NCBI GenBank assembly: GCA_030731695.1
Contig: JANQTK010000051.1
Location: 19,537 to 24,587, forward strand
DNA: 5,051 bases
Direction: 5' to 3'
DNA from: Polaribacter sp.
GTDB lineage: Bacteria > Bacteroidota > Bacteroidia > Flavobacteriales > Flavobacteriaceae
Under the pieces are notes generated by a model, which searched no databases, was not told the DNA's origin, and saw only the letters and a program-made list of their open reading frames with translations. The translations under genes were made by a program, and so were the position numbers. Position 1 is the stretch's first letter, and each line of letters opens with the position of its first letter. Shown one piece after another: positions 1 to 5,051 of this stretch.

Positions 1-1040
1 CCATTGTTACGATTTGATGAGAAAATTAACTTTTTTCCATCATTTGAAAACACTGGAAACGCATCAAAAGTTTCACCATGAGTTACTCTCTCTAGGTTTT
101 TTCCATCTAAATCAATCATGTATAGGTTGAAAGGAAAACCTCTTTCTGCTTCAAAATTGGAAGAAAATAAAATCTTTTTTCCTGAAGGATGAAAAAACGG
201 ACTCCAATTGGCATTTCCTAAATCCGTTAATTGACGTAATTCTGAACCATCTGCGTTGCAAATAAATAGTTCCATATCAGTAGGCTCAACCAAACCTTGT
301 GCAAACAATTCTTTGTAAGCTTTAATTTCTTCTTCGGTTTTTGGTCTTGAAGCTCTGAAAATTAATTTTGTGCCATCAGGAGAGAAAAATGCACCTCCAT
401 CATAGCCTAATTCGTTGGTGATTTGTTTTACATCTGAGCCATCTATATTCATGGTGTATAATTCTAAATCACCACTTCTAGTGGATGTAAAAACAATTTT
501 ATCACCTTTTGGAGATACAGTTGCCTCAGCATCATACCCAATTTCGTTGGTCAATTGTTTTACTATATTACCTTGTAAATCAGACACAAAAATATCGAAC
601 GAGTCATAAATTGGCCAAACATATTTACCGTTTTTACGCAAAGGAACTTCAGGACATTCTTTGTCAACTAAATGCGTTGATCCGTATACAAAATGTTTGT
701 TGTCTGGTAAAAAATACGCACACGTTGTGCGTCCAAATCCTGTTGAAATCATTGGCGGAATGGTTTCTTGAAAAGTTTCACCAACATTCATCAAAAACAT
801 TTGATCGCAGTTTACATTCCAGTTTTTATTGTTTGATTGAAAAACGATTTGTTTGTCATCAAAACTCCAATAAGCCTCAGCATTATCTCCACCAAAAGTG
901 ATTTGTTTCAAACTTTTGAAATGCTTTTCTTCAGGAAAAATTAAAGTTGATTTTTCATTATTTGTAACATCTGATGGTTTTTTGTCATTTTTACATGAAA
1001 TCAGTGTACAAATCAATACTAGGAAATAAAGAATTCTCAT
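1..1040 (-). CDS. TolB-like (PD40/WD40-type) beta-propeller lipoprotein, C-terminus cut by window edge
   Basis: Reading leftward from an ATG at 1040-1038, 346 complete codons stay open to the window edge with no stop. The N-terminus is a lipoprotein signal: a hydrophobic stretch (residues 3-14) and lipobox LISC with the acylated Cys at 16, followed by KNDKK, so an envelope lipoprotein is predicted. From about residue 46 there are propeller-blade repeats, each with a (I/L/V)T start, an SPxGxK(I/L)(I/V)F strand and an (L/I)(Y/F)xxxxDG turn; examples begin near residues 47, 163, 207, 271 and 319. This is the TolB/PD40 repeat pattern. The family usually binds proteins or peptides and is not enzymatic; the exact role is unknown. 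From family recall, the reading SSNRNNG at the edge lies very close to the usual C-terminus, so perhaps 10-20 residues are missing. There is no Tol-Pal context here, so naming it tolB would be wrong. It is divergent from the peptidase gene. Confidence 0.9.
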   Translation of the reverse strand, partial: MRILYFLVLICTLISCKNDKKPSDVTNNEKSTLIFPEEKHFKSLKQITFGGDNAEAYWSFDDKQIVFQSNNKNWNVNCDQMFLMNVGETFQETIPPMISTGFGRTTCAYFLPDNKHFVYGSTHLVDKECPEVPLRKNGKYVWPIYDSFDIFVSDLQGNIVKQLTNEIGYDAEATVSPKGDKIVFTSTRSGDLELYTMNIDGSDVKQITNELGYDGGAFFSPDGTKLIFRASRPKTEEEIKAYKELFAQGLVEPTDMELFICNADGSELRQLTDLGNANWSPFFHPSGKKILFSSNFEAERGFPFNLYMIDLDGKNLERVTHGETFDAFPVFSNDGKKLIFSSNRNN

Positions 1041-1057
1041 TTTCTTTTTAAATTATT

Positions 1058-1065
1058 TAACTTTG
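1058..1065 (+). promoter_or_regulatory. Candidate -7 element of the M28 peptidase promoter
   Basis: TAACTTTG matches the Bacteroidota primary-sigma -7 consensus TAnnTTTG. It lies 20 bp before the peptidase ATG, which would put transcription start near 1071-1073 and leave a leader of about 14 nt, normal for genes without a Shine-Dalgarno sequence. I do not see a convincing -33 TTG at the expected spacing, which falls inside the start of the opposite gene. Confidence 0.5.
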
Positions 1066-1073
1066 CAAAAATA
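1066..1073 (-). promoter_or_regulatory. Candidate -7 element of the propeller lipoprotein promoter
   Basis: On the minus strand this reads TATTTTTG, again fitting TAnnTTTG, 25 bp before the lipoprotein ATG at 1040. It directly abuts the opposite-facing box at 1058-1065, and the junction forms the 8-bp palindrome TTTGCAAA (1062-1069). Its -33 region would fall inside the first codons of the peptidase; no clear TTG is seen there. Confidence 0.45.
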
Positions 1074-1085
1074 ATAGATAACATC

Positions 1086-2309
1086 ATGAAAAACATCCTA
1101 TTTCTTATCTTTTTGGGTTTTCTTTTTGGATGCACGCCAGAAATTAATCAAGAAAATCGCATTGAAGAAGACGCAACATTTTTAGCTTCTGATGCTTTAG
1201 AAGGAAGACAAACAGGCACAAAAGGCGAAAAAGAAGCCGCAAACTATATTGCAAATAGGTTTAAAGAACTAGGGTTACAGCCAAAAGGAACCAATGGATT
1301 TTTGCAAACTTTTAGTTTTAAGCCAAAAACGAATCCACATGATGAAGTAAAATTTGACGTAAATGGTGATGGCACCATTGCTGGAAATAATGTTGTTGGA
1401 TTTTTGGATAACAAAGCTGAAAATACCATTATCATTGGAGCGCATTTTGATCATTTAGGTTTTGGTGGCGAAGGCTCTTTGTTTAGAGATTCAATAAAAG
1501 CTGTGCATAATGGTGCAGATGACAATGCATCTGGAGTTGCGATTTTATTAAACTTGGCAGCAAAATTAAAAGCTAAAAACACGAAAAATAATTACCTTTT
1601 TATGGCATTTTCTGGGGAGGAAATGGGCTTGTTAGGATCTAATTATTTTGTGAAAAATCCGACAATTGACATCAAAAAAGTATCTTATATGATCAATATG
1701 GATATGGTTGGACGAATGAAAAAAGACAGCACTTTGGCAGTTTACGGAACTGGAACTTCACCTATTTTTAAACAAGTATTAAAATCTTATAACACTAATT
1801 TTAAATTAGTTCAGCAAGAATCTGGAGTTGGGCCTAGTGATCATACGAGTTTTTATTTGGCAGATATTCCTGTGTTGCATTTTTTTACTGGTCAACATGA
1901 AGATTATCACAAACCAAGTGATGACTCAGAAAAACTGAATTATGACGGAATGAAATTAATATCTGAATATATTTTTAACATCATTACTGATTTGGATGAT
2001 AATGGAAAATTGGCCTTCAGAAAAACAGTCAATGAAAGTGAATCTACACCACGTTTTAAAGTTGGTTTGGGCGTAATTCCTGATTATTTATACGATGGAA
2101 AAGGATTAAGAATTGACGGGGTATCAGAGGGAAAAGCAGCTCAAAAAGCTGGATTGAAAAAAGGAGATATTGTCATTCAATTAGGTGATAGCACCATCAC
2201 AAATATGATGAGTTATATGCGTGCATTGTCGGTTTTTAAAGAAGGAGATAAAACAAATGTTATTGTAAAAAGAGGAGAACAAGAAGTAAAAACAGAAATT
2301 CAGTTTTAA
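1086..2309 (+). CDS. M28-family zinc metallopeptidase lipoprotein with C-terminal PDZ domain
   Basis: The 407-residue product starts with a lipoprotein signal: hydrophobic residues 4-14 and lipobox LFGC with Cys16. The catalytic domain covers about residues 98-300 and shows all M28 (aminopeptidase Y/S-like) metal motifs: AHFDH (His120, Asp122), GADDNASG (Asp145/Asp146, the second the likely bridging ligand by comparison with Aeromonas aminopeptidase), SGEE (Glu178 general base, Glu179 ligand), NMDMVG (Asp206) and DYHKPSD (His275). An intact di-zinc site is therefore expected. Residues about 323-405 form a PDZ domain (GLGVIPD, then KAGLKKGDIVIQLGD), which in this family binds peptide tails or substrates. 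No protease-associated (PA) insert is visible. The likely role is trimming N-terminal residues from peptides at the cell envelope; substrate unknown. The ATG at 1086 is chosen because it gives a complete lipoprotein signal. The gene is divergent from the propeller lipoprotein, and no convincing terminator follows it. Confidence 0.93.
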   Translation: MKNILFLIFLGFLFGCTPEINQENRIEEDATFLASDALEGRQTGTKGEKEAANYIANRFKELGLQPKGTNGFLQTFSFKPKTNPHDEVKFDVNGDGTIAGNNVVGFLDNKAENTIIIGAHFDHLGFGGEGSLFRDSIKAVHNGADDNASGVAILLNLAAKLKAKNTKNNYLFMAFSGEEMGLLGSNYFVKNPTIDIKKVSYMINMDMVGRMKKDSTLAVYGTGTSPIFKQVLKSYNTNFKLVQQESGVGPSDHTSFYLADIPVLHFFTGQHEDYHKPSDDSEKLNYDGMKLISEYIFNIITDLDDNGKLAFRKTVNESESTPRFKVGLGVIPDYLYDGKGLRIDGVSEGKAAQKAGLKKGDIVIQLGDSTITNMMSYMRALSVFKEGDKTNVIVKRGEQEVKTEIQF

Positions 2310-2319
2310 TCAAATTAGT

Positions 2320-2349
2320 GCCATTTATGAATTAATTTCAGCCAAATAT
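2320..2349. promoter_or_regulatory. Possible LytTR-type operator: two 9-bp direct repeats, 21-bp period
   Basis: GCCATTTAT (2320-2328) and GCCAAATAT (2341-2349) match at 7 of 9 positions and are separated by exactly 12 bp. LytTR-domain regulators such as AgrA and ComE typically bind two direct repeats of about 9 bp separated by about 12 bp, on one face of the helix. The pair ends about 32 bp before the candidate -7 box of the kinase operon, where an activator would sit. That the neighbouring LytTR regulator binds here is inference; short repeats arise easily in AT-rich DNA. Confidence 0.3.
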
Positions 2350-2382
2350 ACAATCTAATTAAAAAAATATCGGTTGTTTTTT
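2350..2382 (+). terminator. Weak terminator-like hairpin after the M28 peptidase gene
   Basis: ACAATC (2350-2355) can pair with GGTTGT (2372-2377) through one G-T wobble, and six T residues follow at 2377-2382. The loop is 16 nt and A-rich and the stem only 6 bp, so this is a poor intrinsic terminator. It is the best candidate between the peptidase and kinase genes, and read-through is quite possible. Confidence 0.2.
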
Positions 2383-2389
2383 ATATTTA
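2382..2389 (+). promoter_or_regulatory. Candidate -7 element of the kinase-regulator operon
   Basis: TATATTTA differs from TAnnTTTG only at the last base and lies 16 bp before the kinase ATG at 2406, similar to the spacing at the peptidase promoter. No TTG is present about 20 bp upstream, so the promoter would be weak alone and could depend on an activator. It overlaps the T tract of the weak hairpin just before it. Confidence 0.3.
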
Positions 2390-2405
2390 GAGAAATTATT
2401 TATTA

Positions 2406-4202
2406 ATGATAAGATATTCTTTTTTGTTATTTCTGTTACCCTTTAAAATTAGGAGCTTTATCTTAAATTTTCTGATAACTAAAATTACTTTAATTTTAGT
2501 TATCTCCTTTTTCATAAATATTTTAAAGACTAACTCACAACAAAAAGAGTATCAAAAAGAAATAAAAGTATTTTCGGACAAGGCATGGGAAGCCATTACA
2601 GAAAAAAAAGATAGTGGAATTTATTACTCAAATAAAATTATTGAAATTTCAAAAGAAAATAATGACACTTTCAATGAAATGTTGGGTTATGAATACAGAG
2701 GAATTTATAATGAGGCAATTTTAAACAACTACAATAACGCTATTCAAGATTTTTTAAAGGCAATTAAAATTTCTGAAAAAAACCACATTCATTATATCCC
2801 TGATTTATACATGGAATTAGGTATTTTATTTCAAAAAATAAATAATGATAAGAAATCGTTATTTTATTTAGAAAAAGCTGTTGAGTTATCTTCAAAACGA
2901 AAAGTTACAAATTGCTATGCTATTTTATCCTTAGCAGAAATTCAAAGTAAGTTAAAGGATTTTAAAAATTCTGAAATTAATTTTGTCTATTTCTTGAAAA
3001 ATTGTGAATTAACAAATCAAGAGATTGATGAAGCAAATTTAGGTTTAGCAAATAATTTTTCGAGGCAAAATAAATTTAAAGAAGCACATATTTATTATTT
3101 AAAAGCTGTAAAATTAGATTCAATAAATGGAGCTATCAATTATGGATTATATTATACTTACTTAATTGAAAATGCTATAAAAACAAACAATAAAGATACC
3201 ATCACAAAGTATTTAAACTATCTGCATAAATCATTTAAAGGAAATTTTGTGCTGAATGAGAGAGTAAAATATTTTGAAATTGCAGCGAAATCTTATAAAT
3301 CTTTAAGTAATTTTAAAAAAGCATCAGATTTTCAAGACAGTATTTTATTTGCAAAAGATTCATTAGCTGTTAAAGTATACAATAAAAACTTATCTGAACT
3401 AGAAATACAATATCAAACTAAAAAAAAGGAAGAGCAAATTGAAAGTGAAAAAAGTAAACGAAAGCTTTGGATTTTAACGTCAATCTTTTCTTTTTTTGTA
3501 TTGCTCATTGTTATCATTTTGTTTATTAAAAACACAAAAAAAAGAAAGCAACTTCAAGAAAACAAAATCGCATTAGAAAAATTATTAAAACAACGAAACA
3601 TGTTATTAAAAGAAACACATCATAGAGTAAAAAATAGTTTTCAAATGGTTAGTAGCCTATTGCAACTACAAGCACAAGGAAGTGAAGCTGAAGTTGCCGT
3701 AAAAGCCCTTGAAACTGCTGTTCAAAGAGTAAATTCTATGATTGTGTTGCATCAGCAATTGTATGCAAAAGATAATTTGCTAGGTATAGATATCAAATTG
3801 TATATCAAAGATTTAATTAACGAAATTCAACTATCATATCCAACAGATAAAATAATAATTAATTCAATTATTGATTCTCAAATTTTTGATATTGACAAGG
3901 CAACTACTATTGGTTTATTAGTAAATGAATTGTTTACGAATTCAGTGAAACATGCTTGGCAGAATGAACCAAAAGAAAAAGTCATCACTCTAAATATTAT
4001 AAAAAAAGAAACTGAAACTTATTTTGAAATGTTTGATAACGGAAAAATTAAAAAATCTAAATCAATAAAAAAGAATTATGGTTGCGAACTTTTGGAAATT
4101 TTAATTGAGCGTTTGGATGCAACAATTGTGAAAAATGAAGATCATTATGGTGTTTATTTAAATTTTAAAAATGATAATGAAAACCAACTTTTTAGTCATT
4201 GA
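2406..4202 (+). CDS. TPR-containing membrane sensor histidine kinase (HisKA_2 type)
   Basis: The 598-residue product is a transmembrane sensor kinase. Residues 1-44 are strongly hydrophobic in two blocks (about 5-13 and 18-40) and end in KTNSQQ, resembling a flavobacterial signal peptide with an extra N-terminal block. Residues about 88-320 are five or six tetratricopeptide repeats, predicted periplasmic. A Lys/Glu-rich coiled segment (327-353), one transmembrane helix (about 354-374) and a second short coil (376-398) follow. The HisKA_2 dimerisation/phosphoacceptor part has the ETHHRVKN motif, with His406 (or His405) the likely phosphorylated residue. The HATPase part has an intact N box (NELFTNSVKHAW, Asn507 to Trp518). 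The G1 box reads DNGKI (544-548) instead of DNGxG, and the lid before YGCELL is short and Lys-rich, so ATP handling may be altered. The gene overlaps the response regulator gene by 32 bp, showing they form one operon. The signal sensed is unknown. The start at 2406 is the only ATG upstream of residue 92 in frame. Confidence 0.9.
   Translation: MIRYSFLLFLLPFKIRSFILNFLITKITLILVISFFINILKTNSQQKEYQKEIKVFSDKAWEAITEKKDSGIYYSNKIIEISKENNDTFNEMLGYEYRGIYNEAILNNYNNAIQDFLKAIKISEKNHIHYIPDLYMELGILFQKINNDKKSLFYLEKAVELSSKRKVTNCYAILSLAEIQSKLKDFKNSEINFVYFLKNCELTNQEIDEANLGLANNFSRQNKFKEAHIYYLKAVKLDSINGAINYGLYYTYLIENAIKTNNKDTITKYLNYLHKSFKGNFVLNERVKYFEIAAKSYKSLSNFKKASDFQDSILFAKDSLAVKVYNKNLSELEIQYQTKKKEEQIESEKSKRKLWILTSIFSFFVLLIVIILFIKNTKKRKQLQENKIALEKLLKQRNMLLKETHHRVKNSFQMVSSLLQLQAQGSEAEVAVKALETAVQRVNSMIVLHQQLYAKDNLLGIDIKLYIKDLINEIQLSYPTDKIIINSIIDSQIFDIDKATTIGLLVNELFTNSVKHAWQNEPKEKVITLNIIKKETETYFEMFDNGKIKKSKSIKKNYGCELLEILIERLDATIVKNEDHYGVYLNFKNDNENQLFSH
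2474..2504. repeat. Perfect 14-bp inverted repeat inside the 5' end of the kinase gene
   Basis: GATAACTAAAATTA (2474-2487) and its exact reverse complement TAATTTTAGTTATC (2491-2504) flank a 3-nt spacer, CTT. In RNA this is a 14-bp hairpin with two G-C pairs, followed after one base by CCTTTTT. It lies within codons 23-33 of the predicted signal region, about 70 nt after the kinase ATG. It could be a transcription attenuator, a late terminator for the upstream gene, a translation-affecting hairpin or a protein-binding palindrome; the sequence does not decide. Confidence 0.85.
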
Positions 4203-4866
4203 AGATGACCCAATAATTTCAAATACAATAAAATTTATTTTAGAAAGTAATAATGGTGTTGTAATTGGTATTGCCAAGGATTTTGAAACAGCTGTAGGAT
4301 TTTTAAACTCAAAAAAACCAGACGTTTGTTTAATAGACATTAATTTAAAAGGGGAATTTGATGGAATTGATTTCGCCATGGAATTAGATAAAATACAAAT
4401 CCCTTATTTTTATTTGACAGCTCAAACAGACCATTTAACAATAGAAAAAGTTCACAAAACAAATCCTTTAGGATATATCGTAAAACCATTTACAAAAGCT
4501 GGTTTATGGAGTAGTATTAGCGTTGTTTGGCAAAAACACTTAAACGAAAAAGAAAAAATTTTTACAATCAAATCTGATGGTTATATCTATAAAATTCCTG
4601 AAAATGATATTCTTTTTTTAGAAGCTTTTGATAATTATTGCTATGTACATTCTGAAAACAAAAAAATTCTTGTACCTCATACCTTAAAAAAAGTAAAAAG
4701 TCAACTGCAAGGCAATCACTTTTTTTCTCCTCATAGATCCTATTATGTGAATACCAAAAAAATTACAGATATTGGACAAACCACAATCCATCTAAATTCA
4801 ATTTCCATTTCTCTTAGTAAAGCCAAAAGACCTGAATTATTAAAAATCATAGAAAATAATTCTTAG
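4171..4866 (+). CDS. LytTR-family response regulator (REC + LytTR DNA-binding domain)
   Basis: The 231-residue product has a receiver domain at about residues 5-122 with all key residues: acidic pocket Glu11-Asp12-Asp13, phosphoacceptor Asp56 (LIDINLKG), Thr83 (YLTAQTD) and Lys105 (VKPF). Residues about 128-228 form a LytTR domain, with the core ILFLEAFDNYCYVHSENK strand pair, the FFSPHRSYYVN motif (184-194) and a C-terminal LSKAKRPELL segment. LytTR domains bind DNA as beta-sheet modules on direct repeats of about 9 bp. It is most likely phosphorylated by the overlapping kinase; its targets are unknown. Two in-frame starts exist, ATG 4171 and ATG 4177. The first follows AAAA and is used here; the second gives the more usual MKTNFLVIEDD beginning. 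The reading frame is +1 relative to the kinase, and the 32-bp overlap (26 bp from the second ATG) suggests translational coupling. A strong terminator follows 21 bp after the stop. Confidence 0.95.
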   Translation: MIMKTNFLVIEDDPIISNTIKFILESNNGVVIGIAKDFETAVGFLNSKKPDVCLIDINLKGEFDGIDFAMELDKIQIPYFYLTAQTDHLTIEKVHKTNPLGYIVKPFTKAGLWSSISVVWQKHLNEKEKIFTIKSDGYIYKIPENDILFLEAFDNYCYVHSENKKILVPHTLKKVKSQLQGNHFFSPHRSYYVNTKKITDIGQTTIHLNSISISLSKAKRPELLKIIENNS

Positions 4867-4887
4867 AATTAACATAGAATATTTCTT

Positions 4888-4915
4888 AAAGTCGCTAAAT
4901 TTTAGCGACTTTTTT
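4888..4915 (+). terminator. Intrinsic terminator of the kinase-regulator operon
   Basis: AAAGTCGCTA (4888-4897) pairs perfectly with TAGCGACTTT (4903-4912) around the loop AATTT, and the T run extends over 4910-4915. The stem has the only compact GC-rich core in the region (GTCGC/GCGAC) and lies 21 bp after the regulator stop codon. The A run on the left arm means it could also work for transcripts arriving from the right. Confidence 0.9.
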
Positions 4916-5051
4916 ATTTAATATACTGACAATTAAATACTTCTAAAGTATTGTAAAAAAACACTTCACTAAAAAAACAGGGCGTTTTACTAAAGATTTT
5001 ATTCAAAACTTACGTAAGATTCTACATTTGATTTGGTAAGTAAACCAAAAA
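4916..5051. other. Gene-free tail with palindromic elements
   Basis: No supportable gene begins or ends here. Visible elements are a 7-bp hairpin AATACTT/AAGTATT (4936-4952, 3-nt loop), a perfect 10-bp palindrome CTTACGTAAG (5009-5018) and a 6-bp inverted repeat TTTGGT/ACCAAA (5032-5049, 6-nt loop). On the minus strand, AAAAC/GTTTT at 4988-4974 is followed by a T run (to 4971), a very weak terminator candidate for a convergent gene. The stretch is very AT-rich and ends in an A run, as is common just before flavobacterial start codons. Confidence 0.6.
5023..5030 (+). promoter_or_regulatory. Candidate -7 element for a gene right of the window
   Basis: TACATTTG fully matches the Bacteroidota TAnnTTTG consensus. 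Transcription would start near 5036, inside the TTTGGT/ACCAAA inverted repeat, and a start codon would be expected just beyond 5051. The palindrome CTTACGTAAG lies 4 bp upstream, in the spacer between the -33 and -7 regions, where a repressor site could be. No -33 TTG is seen, and in DNA this AT-rich the octamer can occur by chance. Confidence 0.35.

Noticed and set aside
716..732. 7-bp inverted repeat ACGCACA/TGTGCGT with a 3-nt spacer
   Set aside because: It is internal to the propeller coding sequence, and a 7-bp repeat of this kind is expected about once by chance in a window of this size.
415..901. Plus-strand open frames at 415-609 and 509-901
   Set aside because: They lie opposite the well-supported propeller lipoprotein, have no recognisable domain, and look like antisense shadows.
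1..1040. Reading the propeller protein as TolB of the Tol-Pal system
   Set aside because: It has a lipoprotein signal and no tolQ, tolR, tolA or pal neighbours; only the propeller fold is shared.
1244..1435. Minus-strand open frame of 63 codons
   Set aside because: It is antisense to the catalytic part of the M28 peptidase and resembles no protein.
2313..2360. Inverted repeat AATTAG/CTAATT flanking the spacer after the peptidase
   Set aside because: The arms are 6 bp and entirely AT-rich apart from one pair, with a 36-nt loop; this is expected by chance.
4158..4379. Minus-strand open frame of 73 codons
   Set aside because: It is antisense to the receiver domain of the response regulator; its composition is explained by the opposite strand.
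4999..5051. Possible C-terminal end of a convergent minus-strand gene (16 open codons ending ESYVSFE, then TAA)
   Set aside because: All three minus-strand frames are open to the edge for 9 to 16 codons, which is too short to choose between them, and a consensus plus-strand -7 box in the same stretch argues for a gene starting to the right instead.

Overview
The window looks like chromosomal DNA of a flavobacterium (Bacteroidota, probably Flavobacteriaceae). It is very AT-rich, its genes lack Shine-Dalgarno sequences and start after A/T-rich leaders, promoter candidates match the Bacteroidota -7 element TAnnTTTG, two lipoproteins carry lipoboxes, and the TPR sensor kinase plus LytTR regulator pairing is typical of this group. 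The species cannot be named from the sequence.

Layout: (1) positions 1-1040, minus strand: most of a TolB-like beta-propeller lipoprotein, cut only at its extreme C-terminus by the window edge. (2) A 45-bp divergent intergenic region (1041-1085) in which two opposite-facing TAnnTTTG boxes abut exactly. (3) 1086-2309, plus: an M28-family zinc peptidase lipoprotein with all metal ligands and a C-terminal PDZ domain. (4) A 96-bp spacer (2310-2405) holding a pair of imperfect 9-bp direct repeats with a 21-bp period, the geometry used by LytTR regulators, just upstream of a weak promoter candidate. (5) 2406-4202 and 4171-4866, plus: a two-gene operon with a 32-bp overlap, made of a membrane TPR sensor histidine kinase of the HisKA_2 type and a response regulator with a LytTR DNA-binding domain. 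(6) A clear intrinsic terminator (4888-4915), then a gene-free tail to 5051 with a palindrome and a promoter candidate for a gene beyond the window.

How they may work together: the propeller lipoprotein and the peptidase are both predicted to be envelope-anchored and share a tiny divergent promoter region, so they could act in extracytoplasmic peptide processing and be expressed in a coordinated or mutually exclusive way. The kinase and regulator form one signalling unit: periplasmic TPRs sense an unknown input, the cytoplasmic HisKA_2/HATPase part passes phosphate to Asp56 of the regulator, and the LytTR domain binds DNA, possibly including the repeat pair upstream of its own operon.

I see no CRISPR array, transposon, RNA gene or phage module. 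The most unusual items are a perfect 14-bp inverted repeat inside the 5' coding part of the kinase, the altered ATP-binding G1 motif of that kinase, the possible LytTR operator and the abutting divergent promoters. Everything else is ordinary for a flavobacterial genome.
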